Virus record (IMG/VR): IMGVR_UViG_3300045738_000483
Coordinates: 1-29,343 of that record
From: a virus
Length of the DNA stretch: 29,343 bases
Direction: 5' to 3' (one strand)
Position numbers and translations under genes: made by a program. The notes beneath the pieces are model-generated. The model ran no database searches. It saw nothing but the letters and a program-made list of their open reading frames with translations, and was not told the DNA's origin. Shown here piece by piece: positions 20,505 to 29,343 of the stretch (within the stretch, counting starts at the first letter, position 1; each line of letters begins with the position of its first letter).

Positions 20505-22813
20505 TGGCTAAATATACAAACTATAAAGCACAAATAGGCGTAAATAGAGGTTCTGGTATAGCTCAAGCTTCTGCTTTTAAAGGACAAGAAGTGCAGATTT
20601 TTGGTCAAATAGCAGACAAATATGCTGATATTGCTCTTAAAGGATTAAAGGAAGAGGGAAGAAAGTTAGGTAGAGAAACAGGATTAAAAGTAAAATTTGT
20701 AGATAAAGAAGTATTAGTAACTGACGAGAACGGGGAAAAAACTTTTATGACGGTACCCGTTTTACCAAAAGTACCAGATTATTTGGGTTATACAGCTGGA
20801 ATAAACTTTGAAGAAGTAGCGTATAAGCGGTATGAACTAGAATCTGAAACAGCTGTAGATAAAATAATTAATAATGCTTATTCCACGGCAAAAGAAAAAA
20901 ATTTAAAACCAGTAGATATTGAAAATGAATTAAATGAGAAGAGAAAAATATTTATAGAAAACTTATCTCCAAAATTTGGGGAGTTAATAGATAATCATTG
21001 GGAAAGAAAATTTCAAAAAGTAGGTTTAGGTTATCTTGATATATACAATAGTAAAAAAAGAGAAGAAGCAGATAATATAGGAAAAATTAATGATGCTAAA
21101 GACCAAGCAGCATTTTTAGAAACCTTGCATACAGGAGAATCTTATAGTGATAACAAACTCAAAATATCTATACAAGGTCAAGTAGACGCTAATGTTTATA
21201 CAAAAAATGAGGGAAAGGAATTATTAGCTATAGCAATAAATAATAGAAATTTTGCCAGACAATTAACAAGCACATATACTGCTTATATAAGTTTGCCTAG
21301 AGAAGAAATTGATGTTGCTGATATTGCAACTAATTTAGAAAGAAATAATAACAGGAAAGAGTTATTAAAATTACTCCAAACCGGAACAGTGCAAAGACCA
21401 AATGAAGTTACTTTAATGTTAAATGGCGTTCCAATAAAAGTAACAAGAGAAGATATAGATGGAATGGCTCAAGGAGATACAACTAGATTTGAAACTGCAA
21501 AAAAATATTTAACAAAAAATAAAGAAATATCAGAAGAACTGACTAAAGTAAAAATTAGAAAAAATAACTTTAGAAGACAATTTAGCGATAATATCTCAAA
21601 AAGACCAGATGAAACATTTACATATTCTAATTTATCTAAAACGAATTTTATGTCTGATTTAGATTTACCAGCCAACAAAGCAATGATGATAGCTTCTTAT
21701 AACCAACATATGATAACCAATGATAATTCGTTTAACCCTATTACAGAAGTAACTGGATATAATGATTTGGGACTACTAGCATTTATAGTAAATAATCATG
21801 GAGTATTACCAGCAAGCGCACAAAGAAAATATGCAAATGCTGCAGTAGCATACGATTCTAATATTATAACAGAAGATGTCTGGGATATTTTAACTTTACC
21901 CAGAAATAAATCAAAAGCTTTTGATTTTGGAAATGATTATAACTTCAATGTAAAGGAAGACAGGATTTTAGATCGTGTAGATTCTTATGTAACTAATGGA
22001 CGAGGAGTAAAAGAGGCATTTCTACTAGCACGGGCTATTGTAGAACGAACAACAGCTAAAGCTGGTTTAAGAGCAGCTTGGTTTTCACAATTAGATAAGG
22101 GACATTTCAAGTCTGAGTCTGACTTTTTTAAATCTTTAGAAGAGAAAATCGAATCAAGAATAATAAGTTTTCAAGATCAAAATTTAGACATAACATCAGA
22201 TTATAAAACATCTTATGGAACATATTTTTACTCTCAGATATGGCAAGGTGTTTTAAAAGATATGGAATCAGCTGCTACACAGATTACAACAAATGAAGAG
22301 ATGGGAAGAGTTGTTGACAGGGTTCTTTCTAAAAGCGGTTTTCACGATAAATTTGGAATATCAAGATTAAGCGTTGGTGTTGGTCTTAAAATTAGGGATG
22401 ATGGAAGTTTTGATGAAAATGCAATTGTTGCATTACCAATAGAAAGACTATACCCACAATTAAAATCAAAAAATGCTATTAATAAATTAGATACTATAAT
22501 AGCTAATATGTTTAGAGATAGACCGGTGTATCATAAAGAAGATTTAAAAGTAATAGGCGGCACAAATGATAGGTTGCTTAAAGTAAATGGGGGTAAAATA
22601 GCATTAGCTCCAGTAAACTTAAATCATCTCCATAATCCAAATCTAAGAGATGATATAAATAGTGAACGAATAAAAAATATAGATTATTACTTAGTTTATT
22701 ACGATAAAGCAAATGACAAAATTGTATACCCTAGAGATAAGAGTGGGGATTACTACATTATAGGAAGAGAAGAAATAAATGAGGTTCAAAGGTTAATAGA
22801 GTTGGAACAATAA
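20504..22813 (+). CDS. internal virion protein C (gp15-like)
   Basis: A 769-residue, mainly helical protein matching T7 gp15 in length (747) and position. It has no hydrophobic segment and no enzyme motif; it is charged, Lys/Glu/Asn-rich. It is expected to form the core/periplasmic tube used to deliver DNA. Sequence similarity to T7 gp15 cannot be read by eye, so the call rests on order, length and composition. It overlaps the gp14-like gene by one base and precedes the gp16-like gene by one base. Confidence 0.75.
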   Translation: MAKYTNYKAQIGVNRGSGIAQASAFKGQEVQIFGQIADKYADIALKGLKEEGRKLGRETGLKVKFVDKEVLVTDENGEKTFMTVPVLPKVPDYLGYTAGINFEEVAYKRYELESETAVDKIINNAYSTAKEKNLKPVDIENELNEKRKIFIENLSPKFGELIDNHWERKFQKVGLGYLDIYNSKKREEADNIGKINDAKDQAAFLETLHTGESYSDNKLKISIQGQVDANVYTKNEGKELLAIAINNRNFARQLTSTYTAYISLPREEIDVADIATNLERNNNRKELLKLLQTGTVQRPNEVTLMLNGVPIKVTREDIDGMAQGDTTRFETAKKYLTKNKEISEELTKVKIRKNNFRRQFSDNISKRPDETFTYSNLSKTNFMSDLDLPANKAMMIASYNQHMITNDNSFNPITEVTGYNDLGLLAFIVNNHGVLPASAQRKYANAAVAYDSNIITEDVWDILTLPRNKSKAFDFGNDYNFNVKEDRILDRVDSYVTNGRGVKEAFLLARAIVERTTAKAGLRAAWFSQLDKGHFKSESDFFKSLEEKIESRIISFQDQNLDITSDYKTSYGTYFYSQIWQGVLKDMESAATQITTNEEMGRVVDRVLSKSGFHDKFGISRLSVGVGLKIRDDGSFDENAIVALPIERLYPQLKSKNAINKLDTIIANMFRDRPVYHKEDLKVIGGTNDRLLKVNGGKIALAPVNLNHLHNPNLRDDINSERIKNIDYYLVYYDKANDKIVYPRDKSGDYYIIGREEINEVQRLIELEQ

Positions 22814-22814
22814 A

Positions 22815-25800
22815 ATGGCTGAATATTCAAAAATAACAGGGGAAGAGAAATATGATGATGTAAACTGGTTTGAATCAGCATTTACTTCTACACCCGTTAC
22901 GCTAAAAGAAACTGCTAAAGATTTAAAACCAGATGAGGGAATAAGAGTATTATTTGAAAAACATGGAGCTAAAGTTAAAGATATTGACGAAACTCTACAG
23001 AAAAGATTTGATGCAGTAATCCCAAAAGAGGTAGAAAAAAACCCATTTGCTATACAAGAACATATACAACAGGCTGATTGGTCCGATGCTTTTCTAGCTA
23101 ATTGGAGTCTTTGGTACTCTGGACAATTTGTGGATAAAATTGATATATATTCTGATATGGGGTTCCCAGATAAAAAACCAGAATACGATAACGATGGTAA
23201 AATTTGGGATTGGACAAAAGATCCATATTTTAAAACATTTATAGATAGAGGACATGGTCAAAAATTTGTTGACCATAGGATTGTAAATTCGCAACACGCT
23301 CATTATTTAGCTGAACAAATAAACAGAAATGAAAAACTGTATGATATCGCTGGTCGTGGACATTGGACTGCAATGATTGCAGCCGGATTTCTCGATCCAA
23401 TTAATTTTATAGGATTTGGTTGGGCGACTAAAGGTATATATGGTATTAGAAAATTAGATAATCTTTTAAAAGGGAAAGTTAGAAAAACATTGGGCTTCGT
23501 AACTTTTTCATCTGGAAGAACTGCTATGAAATATACTGGTAAATATCTAGGTGGTGGTGCTGGTGTTGCTGCTACAGTAGCCGTATTAGAACCTTTAAGA
23601 TGGGAATTAGACCCATTAGCTGGTCCAGCACAAAGCCCAGCTATTATAGCTGGTGCATTTCTAATTGGTGGTGCTTTCAATGCTTTTCTTATTCCAGGCA
23701 TAAGAAGTGGTTGGAGAAAAGGTAAATCAATGTGGGAAGAGGGATTCAGAAAAAACAGAATTGATAAGCAAGGAGGGGAGGGTAAAATGTGGGCTGAACA
23801 TATCATTGCAGAACACAAAAGGCATGGAGACGATGCTAATTATGAATCATTTGAATATAGAATAGGAGATGATTTATTTGGAATAACGGTAAGAGAAGAG
23901 GGATTTACAGCAAGATTCTTATTAGAAAATGGAGGCATTATAGAAGTTAAACCAGTAAAAGGAGTAGGACATCCTTTGCAAATACCTAATAAAAATGCTG
24001 AATATTTACCAGTAACGGTATTAACTAACCCAAAGACAAAAGGAACTCAAACCAGAATACATATTAAATATGACGATCATAATATAATGGAAATGTGGAA
24101 AGACAGTAGATGGAAAGATAGTGTCCCAGAATATATCCATAAAAATATACATAACAAAAATGACCTAAGAGACTATTTGATAAAAAAAGAAGTATATAGA
24201 AAGTATATTCATCCTATAGAAGAAACAAAAATGTCTCCAAAAGAGCATAAGGAATTTATTGAGACTGAAACAGCAAATGATTTAATTAAAAAATCAAGAG
24301 ATGATTATACGACAAAATACGGAGAAATCCCTATATTTTCTCCTTTTATAAAATGGCTCAATCAATGGGTAGATATAGAAATTGGAACTAGAATGTTCGA
24401 TAAGGATATTCCTTTACAAAATTATGTAGCAAAACAAATACTTTCTATTATAGATGATAATAATACCCCCAAAAACTCTCATGAAGCAGCATCAAGAATG
24501 TCTGTTTTAAATAAAAAAATGACTATACATTTACAACATATAAGGCAATTAATGGACGATGTAATGATAGATTATAATCAATATGCACTAGGTATTTATG
24601 ATAAACCCTTTGATTTTAGAATGCCGTTTGCAAGATTCAATATAACAAAAGCTAATATATGGTTTGCGGAAAGGTTTGGTAGATTATCTGACAAAATAAG
24701 GCAAGCAGCACAACAAGAACCAACACCAAGAGAACAAAAATTACTAAAATCTGAATATGAGCAACTAATAGCAAAACTTGTTATGACCGAAGATGTAAAA
24801 ATGTCACATACCATAGACCCAGCAATTAGAAACTCAATACAAAGAGTAAGGGATTATCTAAAAATGTATGAAACCGATATTACTGATGTTGGATTAATGG
24901 CATCTAAAGATAATTTATTACGAAACAAACTAATGTATGACGCTGTTATTAAACAAATAACAAAAATTATAAAAGATGATAAATCTAGCCCTTTTTTAGC
25001 AAAAGCTCAGCGTTCTGCGTATAAAGAAGCTTTAGAAGATGTTACTAAAGAAAGAAATAGTTATGGTTTAGATAAAAAAATAGATGAGGTTAAAGAAGTT
25101 AATGCAGAAAAAGCATATGAGCTACCAGAAAATTATTATATGAGAAGATATTTAACGGATCAAATGATAGAACACCCAAAAACTTTCAGAATAGGTATAT
25201 TATTTCCATTTTTTTTAGCTGAAAGGTTAAATGCTAGAGGCTTAAAAATTGATACTAGTAATAAATATCCTTATGAGTTTAGTATTGAAATGAGAAACCA
25301 TTTATATTCACTTAGTAAACAAGAAAGAAAAGCATTAATAAAAGATGCTTTAGAATCTGCAAATGATGTGCATACAAATATTATAGATATACATTCAAAA
25401 TACGGAGAGATAGACGGCGGTATGAGCGGATTTATATTTGAAAGACAAGTAAAAAACAATAAAAATAAGCAAAGCCCTTTAATATATAGGAGAATAAAAA
25501 TAGCATCTAAAAACTTTATTGATAAAAAAATAATGGGGAATCCAAGCGAAACCGTTGATTTTATTAGCACTAATCTGTTATCAGATTTAGCTGTATATTC
25601 AGATAAAATCTCTACTGCAATTGAAATTACAAATATTCATGGAGATAAAAATGGTAGAGGAACTGTATGGGATATGAAATTAAAGATACTTGCTAAAGTT
25701 ATTAATGAAAAGGATGTAACTGTTATGAACAAAACAGTTAGTACATTTGAAAATTCTGTAAATAAACTATACGGGACACATAGCCCTACTGATCCAAAAA

Positions 25801-27368
25801 ATCCTATAACAAGAATTGGGAATATACTAAAAGACATAATAGTTCCAGCTAAATTATCAGCTGTGACTCTTACTTCTCAACCAGACTGGGCTAATTTAAT
25901 ATTAGTACATGGCTGGAATAATGTTTTTGATGCTATAAGTTTAAACAAAAATTTAAAAAGATTATTAAGTAAAGAAGATATCAAAGTATTGCAAAAAGAA
26001 GAAGCATATATGTTGCCTCTAATGGAAGAAATGGCAAATTTATCCCCTTACCAAAGACAAATAGCTTATGATACTTTGCCTATTGGCTCACAATCTAAGA
26101 TGGGTGTTAATGTTAAAGAAAAATTAATAAATAAAACAGAACAAATAGTAGGTGGTGCCGAACATGCCTTACAAAACTTTAATACATTTTATTTTCAATC
26201 AGTATTTTTGCCACAATTCACAGGGTATGTTAAAAAATTTGCTGGAATGATATCAACGCATAGGTTTATTGAGGATTTAATTAAAGCTGGCGCTGGCAAA
26301 TTATCAAAAAAAGGCAGAAATAGATTACGCGATTATGGATTTGAAGATAAAGATATAAAAATGTTTATGAGAATTTTTAAAGCTGGATTAATAGATGTTA
26401 GAAAAACACGCATTGATTCATCTTGGCAAGCTGTATTATCTGGAAATAGATATAAAGAAGCTGTCGCTTATGTACCTAATATAATGAAATGGACAAATAG
26501 CGGAATATTGGGAGCTGATTCATTTACTTTATTATTTAGACAAGCAGTAAAAGCAGATGCGGAAAGAACAATATTAACACCAAGCCCAACAGATAATATG
26601 AATTTAGCATATGGCGGAATACACGCATACTCAAGAGGTGCGCAAAGAATTATAGGACATCCGCAATTTAAAGATGCTCTTACTGCAACAACAACAGCAT
26701 TAGGATTTGCAATGGGAGATGTAACTGGAGCTGCAACAGGATTAGCCCTAGGAATAGGAACTACTATTACCAAAGGACAAAATCAAGTCATGATAGGCAA
26801 TGTAGCTTTAAAATTATTTTTCATGTTTCAAGGATGGACAAGAAAAGCAATGAGAGTAAGAGGCACCAATGCTGTGGCTGGGACAGAGGAAAGTTATGTT
26901 CATGGAACAATTGCCGCAGTAACAATTGGTGCTTTTATGAATTATATAAAAGACCCATATGGGACAAGAAAACTAATTGAAAACGAAGAATACCAAGAAT
27001 TTTGGTACAGAGGAGCATTACATTCTGGAGCTTTTAATGTTCCAATGGATATCTTAAACGCAATAGATATGGGAACAAGGTATGAATATGGAGGAAGAGG
27101 ATTCTTGGGTTTGAAACCGCCTTATGGTGTACCTGATGATTCGGATTATATAAGAAATTTTGGAGCATTACCTAATATTATAAACGAGGGATATAATGTT
27201 TATCATCATGGGACTAATAGAGAACAAGCTGATTACATAACAAAACAGCTCCCATATAATAATGCTCCGTATATTGGATCAATGCTTTATAAACCTTATA
27301 GTGCAAATCAAGGAAGTTGGTTTGGTGAAGCAGTAAGAGAACATATTATAGAACCAATTGCTGATTAA
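22815..27368 (+). CDS. internal virion protein D (gp16-like)
   Basis: A 1517-residue giant core protein, larger than T7 gp16 (1318). It is the last gene of the ejection set and the largest gene in the window. Hydrophobic Gly/Ala-rich segments occur at about 184-203 (MIAAGFLDPINFIGFGWAT), 241-297 (GGGAGVAATVAVL, IIAGAFLIGGAFNAFLI), and near the C-terminus (about 1290-1320). I do not see the ES..G or GLMQ motifs of the lytic transglycosylase that begins T7 gp16, so any wall-cutting activity may be elsewhere or divergent. Expected role: inner-membrane part of the ejection channel. Confidence 0.8.
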   Translation: MAEYSKITGEEKYDDVNWFESAFTSTPVTLKETAKDLKPDEGIRVLFEKHGAKVKDIDETLQKRFDAVIPKEVEKNPFAIQEHIQQADWSDAFLANWSLWYSGQFVDKIDIYSDMGFPDKKPEYDNDGKIWDWTKDPYFKTFIDRGHGQKFVDHRIVNSQHAHYLAEQINRNEKLYDIAGRGHWTAMIAAGFLDPINFIGFGWATKGIYGIRKLDNLLKGKVRKTLGFVTFSSGRTAMKYTGKYLGGGAGVAATVAVLEPLRWELDPLAGPAQSPAIIAGAFLIGGAFNAFLIPGIRSGWRKGKSMWEEGFRKNRIDKQGGEGKMWAEHIIAEHKRHGDDANYESFEYRIGDDLFGITVREEGFTARFLLENGGIIEVKPVKGVGHPLQIPNKNAEYLPVTVLTNPKTKGTQTRIHIKYDDHNIMEMWKDSRWKDSVPEYIHKNIHNKNDLRDYLIKKEVYRKYIHPIEETKMSPKEHKEFIETETANDLIKKSRDDYTTKYGEIPIFSPFIKWLNQWVDIEIGTRMFDKDIPLQNYVAKQILSIIDDNNTPKNSHEAASRMSVLNKKMTIHLQHIRQLMDDVMIDYNQYALGIYDKPFDFRMPFARFNITKANIWFAERFGRLSDKIRQAAQQEPTPREQKLLKSEYEQLIAKLVMTEDVKMSHTIDPAIRNSIQRVRDYLKMYETDITDVGLMASKDNLLRNKLMYDAVIKQITKIIKDDKSSPFLAKAQRSAYKEALEDVTKERNSYGLDKKIDEVKEVNAEKAYELPENYYMRRYLTDQMIEHPKTFRIGILFPFFLAERLNARGLKIDTSNKYPYEFSIEMRNHLYSLSKQERKALIKDALESANDVHTNIIDIHSKYGEIDGGMSGFIFERQVKNNKNKQSPLIYRRIKIASKNFIDKKIMGNPSETVDFISTNLLSDLAVYSDKISTAIEITNIHGDKNGRGTVWDMKLKILAKVINEKDVTVMNKTVSTFENSVNKLYGTHSPTDPKNPITRIGNILKDIIVPAKLSAVTLTSQPDWANLILVHGWNNVFDAISLNKNLKRLLSKEDIKVLQKEEAYMLPLMEEMANLSPYQRQIAYDTLPIGSQSKMGVNVKEKLINKTEQIVGGAEHALQNFNTFYFQSVFLPQFTGYVKKFAGMISTHRFIEDLIKAGAGKLSKKGRNRLRDYGFEDKDIKMFMRIFKAGLIDVRKTRIDSSWQAVLSGNRYKEAVAYVPNIMKWTNSGILGADSFTLLFRQAVKADAERTILTPSPTDNMNLAYGGIHAYSRGAQRIIGHPQFKDALTATTTALGFAMGDVTGAATGLALGIGTTITKGQNQVMIGNVALKLFFMFQGWTRKAMRVRGTNAVAGTEESYVHGTIAAVTIGAFMNYIKDPYGTRKLIENEEYQEFWYRGALHSGAFNVPMDILNAIDMGTRYEYGGRGFLGLKPPYGVPDDSDYIRNFGALPNIINEGYNVYHHGTNREQADYITKQLPYNNAPYIGSMLYKPYSANQGSWFGEAVREHIIEPIAD

Positions 27369-27450
27369 TATGAAAAATAGTAAAGTTAATAAATAAGGAT
27401 AACTAGTGATTTATATAGGTTTTATGATATAAAAGAATTAGGAGAAAGAT
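27369..27450 (+). other. 82-base gap before the tail fibre
   Basis: This gap between the gp16-like gene and the tail fibre contains no strong hairpin and no consensus promoter. It is AT-rich, with an eight-codon ORF of no evident significance and the fibre's GGAG ribosome site at its end. Confidence 0.6.
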
Positions 27451-29343
27451 ATGACGATAGCAAGCAATAAAAATACACCAAGAGTGGCGTATACTGCGAC
27501 TGCAGCTCAGACTGCATTCACGATTACTTTTGAATTTTTTTCAACAGGCGATGTTAAGGTATATAACGGGACTACCCTCTTAACCTATGACGCATCTCCA
27601 AGTGATGCCACTGAATATTCAATTACAGGAACGGCTGCTGCCTCAGATGACGCATATGAATTTGGCGCTGGTGGCACAATCACACTCGGTCCATCAGGTG
27701 CAAGTAATGGCGACATTATTACTATCATCAGAGATATAACAATAGAGAGAACCTCAGACTTTCCATCAACTGGATCGTTTGATATTACCTCTCTTAATAC
27801 AGATTTAGATAAAGTTTATGCAAAGCTTTCAGATATAGACCAACAATCTGATAGGTCAGTTAAACTATTAGATACCGATTCAATCGCAGCTACTGTAACC
27901 CTACCGGCTAAAGCAGACAGAGCCTCTAAGGTTATGGCATTTGATGCAGATGGAGTTCTTACAACACAAGAGAATGTAAACAATGTAAGTATTGCAGATG
28001 AAAGCTCAGACACAACTTGCTTCCCTCTCTTTGTTACAGCGGCATCTGGAGATTTACCATTAAAATCAGCTGCTGGGCTTACCTTTAATGCTTCTACTGA
28101 TGTATTAGCGGGAACTTTTTCTGGAAATATAACAGGCGATGTTACTGGAGATGTTACTGGAACGGCATCAGTAGCAACAGCCGTTACAGTCGCAGATGAA
28201 TCATCAGATACAACATGCTTCCCATTGTTTGCAACAGCAGCAACTGGAGATTTAGCACCAAAGTCTGGAACTAATCTTGCGTTTAATTCTGCCACAGGTG
28301 CTTTAACAGCAACCTCATTTGTCGGGACTGCACCCACTCCAACAGTAATTACAATAGCTGATGAGAGTAGTGATACGACTTGCTTCCCCTTATTTGTAAC
28401 CGCAGCTACAGGAGATTTAGGACCTAAGTCAGCAGCTGGATTAACTTTTAATTCGAGTTCAGATACTTTAACTGCAACTGCGTTTAGTGGTCCACTCACA
28501 GGAAATGTTACAGGAAATGCTAGTGGTTCATCTGGATCATGTACTGGATTATCTGCAACTGCCACAGCATTAGCATCAGCTAGAAATATAGGTGGTGTAT
28601 CGTTTGATGGCACAGGCAACATAGATTTACCAGGAGTTAATTCTGCCGGGAATCAAGCCACATCAGGATTAGCTGCAACAGCAACATTAGCTGCAACGAC
28701 AACGGCTCTAGCTTCTGCCAGAACAATCGGTGGGGTTTCATTTGATGGAACTGGAAATATAAATTTACCTGGTGTTAACACATCAGGAAACCAAAACACT
28801 TCTGGAACAGCAGCTGGATTATCAGCAACCCTTGTAACAGGAAGTGGTGGCACAGGATTAACAGGTGCAGTCGTTGGCAAACAAACTATATGGGTTCCAG
28901 CATCAGCTATGTACCCAAATACCACAGCAGGTTGTGCAGCACTTGCACAAGTAGAATTATCCAATGGCCCTGAATTAAAATGTTTAGATTTTGATGCAAG
29001 TTCAGATGAAAATGCACAGTTTACAGTAGCGTTCCCTAAATTATGGGCTTTAGGTACAGTTACTTTCCAAGCATTTTGGACAGTATCAGGAACGAACACA
29101 GGTACAGTAGCTTGGGGATTATCAGGTGTAGCTTTTGCAAGTGATGGAGATCAGAATACAGCCTTTGGAACGAATGTCGTAGCAACAGCTTTAGCTTTTA
29201 GTGGAACAACTCAGGATTTAATGGTATCTGCTGAGAGTGGTGCAGTAACCATAGCTGGTTCGCCAGGCGATAATGAATTATGTTACTTCCAAATTATGAG
29301 AGATGTATCAGCAGATGACCAATCAGGAGATGCAAGACTCTTA
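27451..29343 (+). CDS. tail fibre protein, N-terminal part (runs off the window)
   Basis: The frame from ATG 27451 (GGAG six bases upstream) is open for 631 codons to the last base, so the gene is incomplete here. The first ~130 residues are the T7 gp17 N-terminal attachment domain type (TPRVAYTATAAQTAFTITFE, then tetrameric beta segments). Then come three imperfect copies of VxIADESSDTTCFPLFVTAATGDLxPKS (starting 27985, 28183, 28348), and two copies of ALASARxIGGVSFDGTGNI (28567 and 28705), and then a beta-rich domain with WVPASAMYPNTTAGCAALA near 480-500. It would bind the host receptor. Confidence 0.9.
   Translation, partial: MTIASNKNTPRVAYTATAAQTAFTITFEFFSTGDVKVYNGTTLLTYDASPSDATEYSITGTAAASDDAYEFGAGGTITLGPSGASNGDIITIIRDITIERTSDFPSTGSFDITSLNTDLDKVYAKLSDIDQQSDRSVKLLDTDSIAATVTLPAKADRASKVMAFDADGVLTTQENVNNVSIADESSDTTCFPLFVTAASGDLPLKSAAGLTFNASTDVLAGTFSGNITGDVTGDVTGTASVATAVTVADESSDTTCFPLFATAATGDLAPKSGTNLAFNSATGALTATSFVGTAPTPTVITIADESSDTTCFPLFVTAATGDLGPKSAAGLTFNSSSDTLTATAFSGPLTGNVTGNASGSSGSCTGLSATATALASARNIGGVSFDGTGNIDLPGVNSAGNQATSGLAATATLAATTTALASARTIGGVSFDGTGNINLPGVNTSGNQNTSGTAAGLSATLVTGSGGTGLTGAVVGKQTIWVPASAMYPNTTAGCAALAQVELSNGPELKCLDFDASSDENAQFTVAFPKLWALGTVTFQAFWTVSGTNTGTVAWGLSGVAFASDGDQNTAFGTNVVATALAFSGTTQDLMVSAESGAVTIAGSPGDNELCYFQIMRDVSADDQSGDARLL
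27985..28806 (+). repeat. internal protein repeats of the tail fibre
   Basis: Two repeat families lie in tandem. Three copies of a ~55-66-residue module (period 198 then 165 bases) begin at 27985, 28183 and 28348 and share IADESSDTTCFPLF. Two copies of a 46-residue module start at 28567 and 28705 and share IGGVSFDGTGNI with LPGVN. Codons differ between copies at many silent sites, so the repeats are not recent. Confidence 0.85.

Noticed and set aside
23303-23818. 171-codon - strand frame inside the gp16-like gene
   Set aside because: It is antisense to a clear coding frame, has odd hydrophobic-proline composition and no operon context.
27816-28622. 268-codon open frame on the - strand inside the tail fibre
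   Set aside because: It mirrors the fibre's Ala/Thr/Val/Gly codons, has a low-complexity composition and no ribosome site; the + strand frame has clear fibre motifs.
28653-29099. 148-codon - strand frame in the tail fibre
   Set aside because: The same composition effect as above; no protein family and no start signal.

Overview
This window looks like part of the genome of a lytic, T7-like (podovirus) phage, probably an uncultured marine virus of an AT-rich bacterium. The whole virion set of a short-tailed phage is present in T7-like order and at T7-like lengths, and the base composition is AT-rich throughout. A SAR11- or similar-infecting marine podovirus is my inference from general resemblance, not something the sequence proves. 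No RNA polymerase, DNA polymerase, integrase or recognised endolysin gene is seen. The phage therefore probably uses host transcription and replication machinery, unless those genes lie outside the window. The window is a fragment: the first gene may start before base 1, and the tail-fibre gene runs off the right end.

Layout. (1) 1-444, + strand: two small genes, one encoding a membrane protein; they may be the end of the late or lysis region of a circular map. (2) 410-7557, - strand: an early or replication operon read leftwards. It holds an unrecognised coiled-coil-like protein, small hypothetical proteins, a DnaT-like primosomal protein, a YqaJ-type exonuclease, an ERF/Rad52-like annealing protein, SSB, a LexA-like winged helix and a Ref-like HNH nuclease. 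Several genes too short for routine calling sit in this operon (4549-4692, 4679-4858, 5618-5782). (3) 7558-7912: the divergence point between leftward and rightward transcription, built as a large imperfect inverted repeat around an 84-base core with divergent promoter-like signals. (4) 7913-29343, + strand: terminase small subunit, a 364-base hairpin-rich gap with a consensus TTGACA, small basic and hydrophobic proteins, terminase large subunit, portal, scaffold, gp13-like protein, major capsid, a possible decoration protein, both tail tubular proteins, the three internal virion (ejection) proteins and a repeat-rich tail fibre.

How it works together (inference). Early leftward genes supply a recombination module (exonuclease, annealing protein, SSB, Ref-like nuclease) and a helicase-loader-like factor that would draw on the host replisome. 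The rightward block packages DNA into a T7-like capsid and ejects it through an internal-core apparatus.

The unusual part is the non-coding DNA. Nearly every gap in the left half and around terS carries strong inverted repeats: a tandem array of at least seven hairpins at 5.8-6.25 kb, a repeated GATAGATA/TATCTATC stem, a branched fold at 7.0 kb, an attenuator-like pair at 7.1 kb, the 234-base inverted repeat at 7.5-7.8 kb, and a chain of short-loop hairpins at 8.3-8.5 kb. These look like a family of structured RNAs or DNA sites and are the best candidates for something undescribed.
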